Shown here piece after piece: positions 17,335 through 26,281 of a stretch of 44,321 nucleotides of DNA. The stretch comes from an uncultured Rikenella sp. (GTDB lineage Bacteria; Bacteroidota; Bacteroidia; Bacteroidales; Rikenellaceae), in NCBI RefSeq assembly GCF_910579375.1, contig NZ_CAJTUJ010000006.1, forward strand, positions 1-44,321, read 5' to 3'. A program made the translations under genes and the position numbers. Position 1 is the first letter of the stretch. The number at the start of each line of letters is the position of its first letter. The notes under the pieces were generated by a model, which was not told where the DNA came from, made no database searches, and saw only the letters and a list, made by a program, of their open reading frames with translations.

Positions 17335-17539
17335 ATTCGGCACCGCCCCGGGCTACCGCGATTTCGGGCGGGCTGGCTGGGAAGGTATAACTGGCGGAGT
17401 ATGCAACAATGGTTTCAGTTGGGCGTCCGGGATCAATAACCCTAACGGCCTGCATCTAAGTTTTCACGCACAGTATCTAAACCCGAATTACTCCGACAGC
17501 CGCGGCCACGGTTTTCAGTTGCGGTGCCTCTCGGAATAA
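17335..17539 (+). repeat. Cassette D: orphan DGR-like variable-region segment
   Basis: Open from Ala-Pro-Gly-Tyr-Arg at 17345 to the stop at 17537-17539 (65 codons). Motifs are PGYRDFGRAGWEGI, NNGFSWASG, LSFH, YLNPNY, SRGHGFQLRCLSE. It is the only tandem neighbour in the set, 98 bases after cassette C. It is followed by the palindrome CCGCGGGCCCGCGG, a GGGGCTGGAGCTACCC tail like that after cassette A, and CTGGCAGCCTCTACCC-type sequence. It has more Asn, Tyr, Ser, Asp and His codons in the variable columns than the other copies. Confidence 0.7.
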
Positions 17540-17760
17540 ACGCCGCGGGCCCGCGGGAGGCAAGGGGCTGGAGCTACCCTAACAATTGGCAGCCTCTACC
17601 CTATTCTCTTTTCGCGCGCCGACGCTGCCAGCGAATTCTGAGGCCATTTACGGATGGTAAGCGGCAAGGAGGAAAACAAGCGCAGCGCAGTTAGCGAAAA
17701 CCAGAAAAACTTTAGAGCGCATCCCTGAAGGGATGCGCTGGCCGGATCTACCCTACAAAA
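17540..17760. repeat. Repeat mosaic between cassette D and the TonB-like gene
   Basis: Contains the post-cassette palindrome, two TCTACCC tails (near 17595 and 17750), and the stem 17716-17739 (AGCGCATCCCT-ga-AGGGATGCGCT) preceded by AAAAACTTTAG. A separate module, GACGC-GCCAGCGA ... GGAGGAAAAC ... AGCG-AGCG-AGTTA (about 17620-17695), recurs at about 30241-30320. There the hairpin module is on the other strand, so the parts have been shuffled independently. No gene is seen. Confidence 0.65.
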
Positions 17761-17809
17761 CCGCAGACCCGCCGCAGGACAAGCAATCTCGGCCCGGCCA
17801 CAACCCAAT

Positions 17810-18754
17810 CTACTGCGCGACGAAGACATAAGTAATCGTCCCCCGCTGTCGATCCGCCGCACTGGCATCCGCATTGAATCGCGATGCCCGAGCCGCCTGC
17901 ACCGCCCGTTCCGCGATGCAATCTCCCGGCGAAGCCTGCTCCACCGCAGCACTCGTCACCTCGCCCTCCCGGTTCACCGTAATCCCGACCACCACCGTCC
18001 CCCCTTCGCGACACTGATAAGCTGGCACATGCAGATAAGTCGCATACCGACCCGCCAAATTATACGACACCGTCACATTCCCCTGCACCTTCACCGTCTT
18101 CCGTTCAGACCCGCCCTCCAGCTTGACCTGCGACGAAGACGATTTCGGCATCCGGCTCCGTTTCGACATCTCGGCCAACTCGTCCATCCCCGACCGGAAA
18201 GCCTGCTGACCCGCCTCCAACTCCCGCTGCACCCGCTCCGCCTCCTCCATCAACTGATCCACCCGCGTCCCCCGGTCATCCCGCAACGAAGCGTCCATCT
18301 TCGCATTCTGATCCGATATGCGATTCGAAACCGGTTCGTAATTCGCCTCCAACCGACGAATCGGCTCCGGTTTCGGCTCTTCCAATTCCGGTTTCGGTTC
18401 CTCCGGCTCGTTCGGATCGACCAGGTCGATATACATCGTAGTCGTCGGATTTTCGAGCACGATGATTTTATAGGAGACGAACAGGATGGCCGCAATCAGA
18501 TAGAGCACCACCGTCACCAGCAGTCCGACCCGGTGACGATAGACCCATTCGCCCGCATCCGTCCTGCGCCGACGCGGATCGAACGGCAGCGCCATCCGCT
18601 CGCGCCGTCCGCCGCCGGGCGGAACCCGACGCGGCGGAGCGGGAGGAACCGTTCCCGGCCCCCGTTTCGTCGCCTGAGAAGAGCGCTGCGGAGCCGTCGC
18701 GCGCGCAGTGCGACCGGCCCGATCGGCCGGGTGTCTGTTTGGAGGTGTAGCCAT
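17810..18754 (-). CDS. TonB-like energy-transducer protein
   Basis: A 314-residue TonB-type protein. A basic, Pro/Arg-rich cytoplasmic N-terminus of about 75 residues precedes one membrane helix (about 76-98). The periplasmic stalk is rich in PEEPKPELEEPKPEP. The C-terminal domain (about 240-314) has GGTVVVGITVNREGEV and ends RGTITYVFVAQ, as in the TonB fold that contacts TonB-box receptors. The start at 18754 is preferred over codons further upstream because a TAACTTTG box lies only 9-16 bases before it; the mRNA would be nearly leaderless. Divergent from lpxC-fabZ. The cytoplasmic tail is unusually long and basic for TonB. Confidence 0.85.
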   Translation of the reverse strand: MATPPNRHPADRAGRTARATAPQRSSQATKRGPGTVPPAPPRRVPPGGGRRERMALPFDPRRRRTDAGEWVYRHRVGLLVTVVLYLIAAILFVSYKIIVLENPTTTMYIDLVDPNEPEEPKPELEEPKPEPIRRLEANYEPVSNRISDQNAKMDASLRDDRGTRVDQLMEEAERVQRELEAGQQAFRSGMDELAEMSKRSRMPKSSSSQVKLEGGSERKTVKVQGNVTVSYNLAGRYATYLHVPAYQCREGGTVVVGITVNREGEVTSAAVEQASPGDCIAERAVQAARASRFNADASAADRQRGTITYVFVAQ

Positions 18755-18762
18755 TTGAACGA

Positions 18763-18770
18763 CAAAGTTA
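18763..18770 (-). promoter_or_regulatory. Bacteroidota -7 box for the TonB-like gene
   Basis: Minus strand TAACTTTG, ending 8 bases before the chosen ATG (18754), which predicts a very short or absent 5' leader. It is back to back with the lpxC box at 18842. Confidence 0.5.
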
Positions 18771-18841
18771 ATCATTTTCGACAAAGCGGCGAACCGCCGG
18801 GCGAACGACAGACCGACAAGTAGAATATACGAGAATTTTTC

Positions 18842-18849
18842 TATCTTTG
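18842..18849 (+). promoter_or_regulatory. Bacteroidota -7 box for lpxC-fabZ
   Basis: TATCTTTG matches TAnnTTTG exactly and lies 24 bases before the ATG at 18874. The preceding AT-rich AATTTTT fits a promoter. No clear -33 motif is visible. Confidence 0.6.
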
Positions 18850-18873
18850 CCCGCAATAAACGAACCGAAAACG

Positions 18874-20268
18874 ATGACGGAAAAACAACAAACGCTCGCG
18901 GGAGCCTGCTCTTTCTCCGGCAAAGGATTGCATACGGGCGCGACCGTAAACCTGACGATACTGCCGGCGGCGGAAGGACACGGAATCAAATTCTGCCGGA
19001 CGGACCTCGACGGGCGGCCGGCGATCGACGCGGTGGCGGAAAACGTGGCCCAGACTTCGCGCAGCACGGTGTTGAAGAAGGGCGAGGCGACCGTTTCGAC
19101 GGTCGAACACCTGATGGCGGCTTTGTGGGGATGCGGCGTGGACAACGCCCTGGTGGAGGTGGACGGCGGCGAGGTGCCGATCGCAGACGGTTCGGCGATG
19201 CCGTGGGTGAAACTCATTCGCCAGGCGGGGATCGTGGAACAGGCACAGAACCGGAAATACTACGAAATTTCGGAAAAAACCGTCCTCAGCTCCGGAGAGA
19301 ATAATACGACAGAGATTATCGCTTACCCGGACGATACATTTTCGGCGGTGGTGAACGTCGATTTCGGCTCCAAAGTGGTGGGACAGCAATACGCCGTGTT
19401 TGCTGAAAACGAAGACTTTGCGGAAGTGGTAGCGCCGAGCCGGACATTCGTTTTCCTGCACGAAATCGAACCGCTGATTCAGAACAATCTGATTCGCGGA
19501 GGGGACTTGGACAACGCCATCGTCATCGTCGAACAACCCGTTTCGGCGGACAAGGCGGCGCAGATCGGCAAACTGTTCGGACGCGAGGGGATTTCGGCGG
19601 ATCGGCAGGGGTATCTCAACAACCTCGACCTGCACTTCGACAACGAAATCGCCCGTCACAAACTGCTGGATCTGCTGGGCGACCTGGCATTGGTGGGGAT
19701 CAGGCTCAAGGGGCGGATTTTCGCCACGCGGCCGGGACACAAAGCCAATACGGAGTTCGCCAAACTGCTGCGGAAACACATCAAACGCGACGCAGATAAA
19801 CCGACCTTCAAATACAACCCGAACATCGAACCGCTGTACGACATCAATCAGATCAAAGCGATGTTGCCGCACCGGCCGCCGTTCCTGTTGGTGGACAAAA
19901 TCATCCACATCACCGAAGAGTCGGTGGTGGGGATCAAGAACGTGACGATGAACGAGCCATTCTTCGTAGGGCACTTCCCGGACGAACCGGTGATGCCGGG
20001 GGTTTTGATCGTCGAAGCGATGGCCCAGTGCGGCGGGATTCTGGCCTTGAGCACCGTGCCGGATCCGGAAAATTACTCGACCTACTTCATGACGATCGAC
20101 GGAGTGAAATACCGGCAAAAAGTGGTGCCGGGGGATACGCTCCAGTTCGAGCTGCGGCTCTCGGAGCCGATCCGGCGCGGGATCGTCAAGATGGACGCAC
20201 GGGCATACGTGCGGGGGTCGCTGGCGACCGAGGCGCAACTCATGGCGCTCGTGACCAAAAACAAATAA
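18874..20268 (+). CDS. lpxC: Fused LpxC deacetylase / FabZ dehydratase
   Basis: A 464-residue two-domain enzyme. The N-terminal LpxC (about 1-315) is the zinc deacetylase committing UDP-acyl-GlcNAc to lipid A. Its zinc residues are seen in STVEHLMAAL, in H-x-x-x-D of HKLLDLLGD, and the catalytic His in GHKANTEFA. The C-terminal FabZ (about 325-464) dehydrates 3-hydroxyacyl-ACP: MLPHRPPFLLVDKI (from residue 330) and GHFPDEPVMPGVLIVEAMAQ, with the catalytic His and Glu. The fusion is known in Bacteroidota. ATG 18874 is used because the promoter box lies just upstream and would be inside any longer form. Followed 24 bases later by lpxA. Confidence 0.97.
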   Translation: MTEKQQTLAGACSFSGKGLHTGATVNLTILPAAEGHGIKFCRTDLDGRPAIDAVAENVAQTSRSTVLKKGEATVSTVEHLMAALWGCGVDNALVEVDGGEVPIADGSAMPWVKLIRQAGIVEQAQNRKYYEISEKTVLSSGENNTTEIIAYPDDTFSAVVNVDFGSKVVGQQYAVFAENEDFAEVVAPSRTFVFLHEIEPLIQNNLIRGGDLDNAIVIVEQPVSADKAAQIGKLFGREGISADRQGYLNNLDLHFDNEIARHKLLDLLGDLALVGIRLKGRIFATRPGHKANTEFAKLLRKHIKRDADKPTFKYNPNIEPLYDINQIKAMLPHRPPFLLVDKIIHITEESVVGIKNVTMNEPFFVGHFPDEPVMPGVLIVEAMAQCGGILALSTVPDPENYSTYFMTIDGVKYRQKVVPGDTLQFELRLSEPIRRGIVKMDARAYVRGSLATEAQLMALVTKNK

Positions 20269-20292
20269 TCGGACACTCTTTCTTTACACCTT

Positions 20293-21096
20293 ATGATACA
20301 TCCTCTGGCCTATGTCCATCCGGACGCGAAACTGGGCGCAAATGTGACTGTAGAGCCTTTTGCCTACATCGCCGGCAAGGTGACCGTCGGAGACGGCACG
20401 TGGATCGGGCCGAACGCCGTAATCAACGACGGAGCGGTGATCGGCCGCGACTGCAAGATATTCAGCGGAGCGGTGATTGCCGGCATTCCGCAGGACCTGA
20501 AGTTCAGGGGAGAGGAGACTACGGCCGTCATCGGCGACCGGACGATGATCCGCGAATGCGCCACGGTCAACCGGGGAACGGCGGCGAAGAATACGACGAT
20601 CGTGGGGAGCGACACGCTGATCATGGCCTATGCGCATGTGGGACACGACTGTGTGGTGGGCGACCACTGCATTCTGGCCAACAACGTTTCGCTGGCCGGG
20701 GAGGTCGAGCTGGACGACTGGGTCATTCTCGGAGGACATACGGCCATCCACCAGTTCTGCCGCGTCGGGAAACACGCCATGACCAGCGGCGGGACGATGG
20801 TCGGCAAGGACATTCCGCCGTTCATCAAAGCAGCACACTATCCGGCGTCGTACGTGGGGGTGAACACCATCGGACTGCGGCGGCGGGGATTCGACGCCGG
20901 ACAGATCGAGGAGATTATGAACATCTGCCGGATCATGTTCCAGAACGGGTATTCGTATGGAAAAGCGTGCGGGTTGCTGGAAGAGCAGCTGCCCGATTCG
21001 GAGGCGCGGAAAGAGATGCTGAATTTCTTTGCGGGGTCGAAGCGGGGCGTTATCAAACCGTACCAGCCGCGGATGAAAGATCAGGACGAAGAGTAG
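20293..21096 (+). CDS. lpxA: UDP-N-acetylglucosamine acyltransferase LpxA
   Basis: A 267-residue left-handed beta-helix acyltransferase, the first step of lipid A synthesis. Hexapeptide repeats fill residues 1-190 (VTVGDGTWIGPNAVINDGAVIG). The AHVGHDC motif carries the catalytic-type His at about 118. GGHTAIHQFC follows, and a C-terminal helical domain begins near 190. The position that is His in E. coli AGHVSV reads Glu (AGEVEL), which may alter acyl-chain selection (inference). The order lpxC-fabZ, lpxA gives two consecutive lipid A enzymes in one transcript. Confidence 0.96.
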   Translation: MIHPLAYVHPDAKLGANVTVEPFAYIAGKVTVGDGTWIGPNAVINDGAVIGRDCKIFSGAVIAGIPQDLKFRGEETTAVIGDRTMIRECATVNRGTAAKNTTIVGSDTLIMAYAHVGHDCVVGDHCILANNVSLAGEVELDDWVILGGHTAIHQFCRVGKHAMTSGGTMVGKDIPPFIKAAHYPASYVGVNTIGLRRRGFDAGQIEEIMNICRIMFQNGYSYGKACGLLEEQLPDSEARKEMLNFFAGSKRGVIKPYQPRMKDQDEE

Positions 21097-21113
21097 CTTT
21101 TTTGCCGACTTAA

Positions 21114-21145
21114 TTTGTTTGAACGCATAATATTGCTTACATTTG
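21114..21145 (+). promoter_or_regulatory. Full Bacteroidota -33/-7 promoter for rimP-nusA-infB
   Basis: TTTG at 21114-21117, a 20-base spacer, then TACATTTG at 21138-21145. This is the best match in the window to TTTG-N19-21-TAnnTTTG. It lies downstream of the lpxA stop and drives rimP and probably nusA and infB. Confidence 0.72.
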
Positions 21146-21236
21146 CATCGTTACGAGCGTTTTGCTCGTAGGTGAGATTTCGGAAACGGGGGTGTTTGAC
21201 CTCCGTTTTCTGTTTATTATGCGGGACGAAACGAAA
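21146..21236 (+). promoter_or_regulatory. Structured 5' leader of rimP-nusA-infB
   Basis: Two stems lie between promoter and start codon: 21152-21170 (TACGAGC-gtttt-GCTCGTA) and 21183-21210 (GAAACGGGGGT with ACCTCCGTTTTC), the second followed by a U-rich TGTTTATT. The second stem resembles an attenuator and could let NusA level feed back on its own operon. That is inference from position and shape; no known riboswitch class is recognised. Confidence 0.4.
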
Positions 21237-21839
21237 ATGACGGATACCAGGACAGCTATACGGGAACTGATTCGCTCGACCATCGAGGGAGAGGGTTCTG
21301 CTTGGGGAGAGCGGGGATTTTTCATCGTCGAACTCGCGTGCCGGGAGAACAGTGCGGGAGGGATCGACGAAATCACCGTGACGATGGATTGCGACGGGGC
21401 GGATGACGAGGGACGGATGCGGGGGGTCGGGATCGACGACTGCGCGTTACTGAACCGGGAGGTGACGGCCCGGCTGGAGGCGGAATACGGCGAAGGATGG
21501 GACTGCCAGCTCACCGTCATGTCGGCAGGGCTGGGACAGCCGCTGAAACTGGGACGGCAATACCAGAAACTCATCCGGCAGGCATCTTTAAAGGATGGAG
21601 GCGATTTGCCGCGCGTGGATGTGCTTTTCAAAGACGGGAAAAAACTGACGGGCGCGGTTTTGTGCGGCATCGGCTACGACTCCTCGGATGATGGGGCGGA
21701 TGCTCCGTCGGCGATCGAAGTGGCTTATACCGTGAAAGAGCTCGTGCCGGGGAAGAAACGGAAAACCGACGTCGAACACCGCGAACAGATCCGATTGGCA
21801 GATACGAAAGCCGTGAGCGAGCACTTCGACTTCAAATAA
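21237..21839 (+). CDS. rimP: Ribosome maturation factor RimP
   Basis: A 200-residue protein that assists 30S subunit maturation. The N-terminal domain has FFIVELACRENSAGGIDEITVTMDCDG and GIDDCALLNREV. The hinge motif TVMSAGLGQPLKLGRQY is diagnostic, and the C-terminal SH3-like barrel contains FKDGKKLTGAVL. I use ATG 21237 for family length; an in-frame ATG at 21219 would add six residues, and a longer form would fall inside the leader stem. It is the first gene before nusA (65-base gap), the usual rimP-nusA-infB order. Confidence 0.93.
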   Translation: MTDTRTAIRELIRSTIEGEGSAWGERGFFIVELACRENSAGGIDEITVTMDCDGADDEGRMRGVGIDDCALLNREVTARLEAEYGEGWDCQLTVMSAGLGQPLKLGRQYQKLIRQASLKDGGDLPRVDVLFKDGKKLTGAVLCGIGYDSSDDGADAPSAIEVAYTVKELVPGKKRKTDVEHREQIRLADTKAVSEHFDFK

Positions 21840-21904
21840 CGATCAAGCATTCAAAAACAACCTAAATATCCCGCCGAACCGCGGCGCGGACGCAGAAAAG
21901 AGCG

Positions 21905-23143
21905 ATGGAAACGATAAATCTGATTAACACATTCGCCGAATTCAAGGAACTCAAGAATATCGACCGCGCCACCATGGTGAGCGTGCTGGAAGACGTCTTC
22001 CGGAACATGCTGGTCAAGACCTACGGATCGGACGAAAACTTCGACATCATCATCAACACCGAAAGCGGCGACTTCGAAATCTGGCGGAATCGGCTGGTGA
22101 TGGAAGACGGCGACGTGCTGGACGAAAACACCCAGATCAGCCTGACCGATGCCCGGAAGATCGACCCGACGTATGAAGTGGGGGAAGAGGTGGCTACCGA
22201 AGTCAAATTCTCGGACTTCGGACGGCGCAGCGTCCTCGCGATTCGGCAGAACCTCGCTTCGCGGATTACAGATTTGGAAAAAGCCAATTTGTTCCAGAAA
22301 TATACGGAGCGGGTGGGCGAGATCATTACCGGCGAGGTGTATCAGGTTTGGAAACGCGAAATCCTGGTGCTCGATGACGAAGACAACGAACTGTTGCTGC
22401 CCAAGACGGAACAGATCCCGAGCGACTTCTTCCGCAAAGGGGATACGATTCGGGCCATTGTCTCGAAAGTCGAGATGATCAATAACAGCCCGAAGATCAT
22501 TCTGTCGCGGACGGCACCGGAGTTCCTCGAACGGTTGTTCGAGCTCGAAGTGCCGGAAATCTTTGACGGTTTGATCACCATCAAGAAAATCGTGCGGATT
22601 CCGGGCGAGCGGGCCAAGGTGGCGGTGGAATCGTATGACGAACGGATCGACCCGGTGGGCGCTTGCGTGGGGGTCAAGGGATCGAGAATCTACGGGATCG
22701 TCAAAGAGTTGCGGAACGAGAACATCGACGTGGTGAGCTACACCGCTAATCCGAGCCTGATGATCCAGCGCGCGCTGAATCCGGCGAAAGTGCTCTCGAT
22801 CGACATCAACGAGGAGACCAAGACGGCGGAAGTACACCTCAAACCGAGCGAAATTTCGCTCGCTATCGGGAAAGGCGGTCTGAATATCCGGTTGGCCAGC
22901 ATGCTGACAGGATACGACATCGACGTCTATCGCGAAACCAGCGAGGAGGATGAAGAAGACGTCGACCTGGCCGAATTCACCGACGAAATCGAACCCTGGA
23001 TCATCGACCAGTTCAAGAAGATCGGCCTTGACACCGCTAAACGGGTGCTGGCACAGAACGCGGAAGACCTGGCCAAGCGAACCGACCTCGAAATGGAGAC
23101 CATTCAGGAAGTACTCCGGATTTTGCGGAGCGAATTCGAGTAA
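21905..23143 (+). CDS. nusA: Transcription factor NusA
   Basis: A 412-residue elongation, termination and antitermination factor. The N-terminal RNA-polymerase-binding domain (about 1-130) is followed by an S1 domain (about 135-200; GEIITGEVYQVWKREILVLDDE) and two KH domains (about 205-345; GVKGSRIYGIVKELRNENIDVV; AIGKGGLNIRLASMLTGYDIDV). A short helix-hairpin C-terminal part follows. There is no second acidic repeat as in E. coli, which fits the shorter Bacteroidota form. It lies between rimP and infB. Confidence 0.97.
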   Translation: METINLINTFAEFKELKNIDRATMVSVLEDVFRNMLVKTYGSDENFDIIINTESGDFEIWRNRLVMEDGDVLDENTQISLTDARKIDPTYEVGEEVATEVKFSDFGRRSVLAIRQNLASRITDLEKANLFQKYTERVGEIITGEVYQVWKREILVLDDEDNELLLPKTEQIPSDFFRKGDTIRAIVSKVEMINNSPKIILSRTAPEFLERLFELEVPEIFDGLITIKKIVRIPGERAKVAVESYDERIDPVGACVGVKGSRIYGIVKELRNENIDVVSYTANPSLMIQRALNPAKVLSIDINEETKTAEVHLKPSEISLAIGKGGLNIRLASMLTGYDIDVYRETSEEDEEDVDLAEFTDEIEPWIIDQFKKIGLDTAKRVLAQNAEDLAKRTDLEMETIQEVLRILRSEFE

Positions 23144-23265
23144 TCCCCTCCCCTTCTTCGAGTCGAGCGGGATTTCGCACGCACCGAGGCGGACGGACAG
23201 AAAACGAATTTTAAGGCAGCCGGGCCGACAAGCCGGTGCACATCAAAAAGAGGAAAGACAGATAC

Positions 23266-26091
23266 ATGGCAGCAGAGAAACAGACAAAAGTCAGATTGAG
23301 CGGCGTCGCACGCGAGTATAACGTGGGGCAGGGAACCATCGTGGAATTTTTGGAAAAGAAAGGATTCAAGGTGGAACACGGGCCCAGCACCATTCTCGAT
23401 CCGAAAGCCGTCGAACTCGTGCGGAACGAGTTCGGAGGGAAGAGCGTGCAGAAAATCGACATTCGCGAGAAAATCAAACCCGTGCGCGAGAGCGTATCGC
23501 TGCACGACAATGCTGCGCCCGACACGACTGCCGCAGCGGGAGACGAATCTGTCGGCGCGGAGACCAAGAAGAAAAACACGGGAGCTACGGTCTTCGCCAC
23601 GCCGGTCGAGACTTTGAGCGGGCCGAAAGTGGTCGGAAAACTCGACCTGAGCGGGCCGAAGAAAAAAGCGGCGGCACCGGCGAAAAACGAATCGGCGACG
23701 ACTGCTGCGGTTGAAAAACCGGCAGTGAAACAGCCGGAGCCGGAACCGGTGCCCGTTGTTAAGGCGGAGGCGGCGAAGACGCCGGCCGCTCCGGTTTCAC
23801 CGGAGCCGAAACCGGTACAAACACAGGTCGAGACACCGGTCGCATCGACACCTGACGTAAAACCCACGACGAACGAAGAGAAGAAAGAGCCGGAAGTATT
23901 CCGCGCCAATGACGATGCCAATCGTCTGGCCGGGCCGAAGATCGTCGGAAAGATCGAACTGCCGACCACCTATGAGCGGGGACGCGGCGGGAAACGCAAC
24001 CGGATCAAGAAAGGGAAAGTCGACGTGGCGAATACCCCGGGGACTTCGCGTCCGGCGACGGTGCATGGACAGGGAGCCAACGGTGGTCGTGGAGGGAATA
24101 ATGCCGGCGGACGGTTCGGCGGGAATGCGAATGCCGGCGGCGGGCGGAAAGGCCGGGGCGGCAAGCCTGTAGTGCGGCAGGAGGTGAGCGACGAAGACGT
24201 ACAGAAGCAGATCAAAGAGACCTTGGCGCGGCTCACCAGCAAAGGCAAGGGGAGCAAGAGTGCGAAGTATCGGCGCGATAAGCGCGAGGCGATCCACGGA
24301 CGGATGGCCGAAGAGATGGAGCAGCAGGAACGCGAAAAATCGATCCTCAAGGTGACGGAATTCGTGACCGTGAGCGAGCTGGCGACGATGATGGACGTTT
24401 CGGTGACGGATGTCATCACCGCTTGTATGAACCTCGGGCTGATGGTCTCGATCAACCAGCGGCTGGATGCCGAGGCTTTGGTGATCGTGGCCGAAGAGTT
24501 CGGCTACAAGGTCGAATTCGTGACGGTGGATATCCAGGAAGCCATTGTCGAAGAGGAAGATAAACCGGAAGACTTGCTGCCGCGGCCGCCGATCGTCACG
24601 GTCATGGGGCACGTCGACCACGGGAAGACGTCGCTTTTGGACTACATCCGGAAAACCAACGTGATCGAGGGCGAAGCGGGGGGGATTACCCAGCATATCG
24701 GGGCATATAGTGTGAAGATGGAGGATGGACGGCGGATCACCTTCCTCGATACGCCGGGGCACGAGGCGTTTACCGCGATGCGTGCCCGGGGGGCGAAGGT
24801 GACGGACGTGGCCATCATTATCATCGCCGCGGACGACAGCGTCATGCCGCAGACGATCGAAGCGATCAACCACGCGCAGGCGGCAGGGGTGCCTATCGTA
24901 TTTGCCATCAACAAGATCGACAAACCGAACGCCAATCCGGAAAAGATCAAGGAAGAGCTGGCCAACATGAACTACCTCGTCGAAGAGTGGGGCGGGAAAT
25001 ACCAGTCTCAGGACGTGGCGGCAAAGAAAGGGATCAATGTCGACAAATTGTTGGAAAAGGTCTTGCTGGAGGCGGAACTGCTCGACCTGAAAGCCAATCC
25101 CAACCGACGGGCATCGGGGACGGTCGTCGAATCGTCGCTCGATAAGGGGCGGGGATACGTCGCGACCGTACTGGTGAGCTCCGGAACGCTGCGCATCGGC
25201 GATGTGATGCTCTCGGGGACATACTCGGGGAGGGTCAAAGCCATGTTCAACGAACGGGGACAGAAAGTGACCGAAGCGGGGCCGGCGACACCGGTCTTAG
25301 TGTTGGGTCTCAACGGCGCGCCGCAGGCGGGCGACAACTTCAACGTCATGGAAGACGACAAAGCTGCGCGCGAGATCGCTAACAAACGTGAACAGTTGCA
25401 GCGGATGCAGGGCCTCAGGACACAGAAGCATATTACGCTGGACGAGATCGGACGACGCATTGCGGTGGGGAACTTCAAGGAGTTGAACGTCATTATCAAG
25501 GGGGACGTGGACGGCTCGATCGAGGCGCTGACCGACTCGTTGGTGAAACTTTCGACCGAGGAGGTCCAGGTGAACGTGATCCACAAGGCTGTGGGGCCGA
25601 TTTCGGAGAGCGATATTTTGCTGGCTGCGGCTTCGAACGCCGTGATTATCGGGTTCCAGGTGCGTCCTTCGGCATCGGCACGGAAGCTGGCCGAGAAGGA
25701 AGAGATCGAGATTCGCCTCTACTCCATCATCTACGACGCCATCAACGAGATCAAAGATGCGATCGAGGGGATGCTGGCGCCGGAGACCCGAGAAGAGATC
25801 GTCTGCTCGGTGGAAGTCATGGAAGTCTTCAAGATTACGAAAGTGGGGACTGTCGCAGGGTGTCTGGTGCGGGAAGGAAAGATTACGCGGAATACCTTGA
25901 TACGGGTGATTCGCGACGGGATCGTGGTCTACACCGGCAAACTGGGTTCGCTCAAGCGGTTCAAGGACGATGTCAAGGAGGTCGGGCCGAACATGGAGTG
26001 CGGTTTGAACATCGAGAACTACAACGACATCAAGGTGGGGGATATTATCGAAGGGTACGAGCAGGTGGAAGTGGCTCGGAAGCTTTCGTAG
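23266..26091 (+). CDS. infB: Translation initiation factor IF-2
   Basis: A 941-residue GTPase that places initiator tRNA on the ribosome. The N-terminal IF2-N subdomain has VRLSGVAREYNVGQGTIVEF. A long low-complexity linker (about 90-320) is rich in Pro/Ala/Glu/Lys and then Gly/Arg/Asn. A second IF2-N motif (ELATMMDVSVTDVI) lies near 370. The G domain starts with GHVDHGKTS at about 448, then DTPGHE and NKIDKP, followed by domains II-IV. ATG 23266 follows AAAGAGGAAAG and begins the family N-terminus; an earlier in-frame GTG at 23236 is unlikely. Confidence 0.97.
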   Translation: MAAEKQTKVRLSGVAREYNVGQGTIVEFLEKKGFKVEHGPSTILDPKAVELVRNEFGGKSVQKIDIREKIKPVRESVSLHDNAAPDTTAAAGDESVGAETKKKNTGATVFATPVETLSGPKVVGKLDLSGPKKKAAAPAKNESATTAAVEKPAVKQPEPEPVPVVKAEAAKTPAAPVSPEPKPVQTQVETPVASTPDVKPTTNEEKKEPEVFRANDDANRLAGPKIVGKIELPTTYERGRGGKRNRIKKGKVDVANTPGTSRPATVHGQGANGGRGGNNAGGRFGGNANAGGGRKGRGGKPVVRQEVSDEDVQKQIKETLARLTSKGKGSKSAKYRRDKREAIHGRMAEEMEQQEREKSILKVTEFVTVSELATMMDVSVTDVITACMNLGLMVSINQRLDAEALVIVAEEFGYKVEFVTVDIQEAIVEEEDKPEDLLPRPPIVTVMGHVDHGKTSLLDYIRKTNVIEGEAGGITQHIGAYSVKMEDGRRITFLDTPGHEAFTAMRARGAKVTDVAIIIIAADDSVMPQTIEAINHAQAAGVPIVFAINKIDKPNANPEKIKEELANMNYLVEEWGGKYQSQDVAAKKGINVDKLLEKVLLEAELLDLKANPNRRASGTVVESSLDKGRGYVATVLVSSGTLRIGDVMLSGTYSGRVKAMFNERGQKVTEAGPATPVLVLGLNGAPQAGDNFNVMEDDKAAREIANKREQLQRMQGLRTQKHITLDEIGRRIAVGNFKELNVIIKGDVDGSIEALTDSLVKLSTEEVQVNVIHKAVGPISESDILLAAASNAVIIGFQVRPSASARKLAEKEEIEIRLYSIIYDAINEIKDAIEGMLAPETREEIVCSVEVMEVFKITKVGTVAGCLVREGKITRNTLIRVIRDGIVVYTGKLGSLKRFKDDVKEVGPNMECGLNIENYNDIKVGDIIEGYEQVEVARKLS

Positions 26092-26127
26092 CGCTTCTTT
26101 TCAAAGAGGGATTGCCTCGACTCTTTT

Positions 26128-26168
26128 ATATGCAGGCCGGCGAAAATCGTCGGCCTGCATATTTTCCA
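26128..26168 (+). terminator. Rho-independent-type terminator after infB
   Basis: A 12-bp stem ATATGCAGGCCG ... CGGCCTGCATAT with a loop of 11 bases, then ATTTTCC. It lies 37 bases after the infB stop and closes the lpxC-to-infB region. Confidence 0.8.
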
Positions 26169-26281
26169 GCAAAAGAGAATAAAAGATTATCTTTTAATGC
26201 TACCCATTCGATTTTTTATTTACAATATTTATCCTTGTAAAGAGTCTATGTGCTCTTTGTATTAACAAAAACCTTTCAACC

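Noticed and set aside
17052..17539. A template repeat (adenine-rich TR) among the six cassettes
   Set aside because: None has AAY in most variable columns; D is the richest in Asn, Tyr, Asp, Ser and His but already mixed. No reverse transcriptase frame (Y-x-D-D) was seen nearby.
19861..20268. FabZ part as a separate gene with its own start
   Set aside because: The frame is continuous with LpxC without a stop or promoter, and the fusion is known in the phylum.
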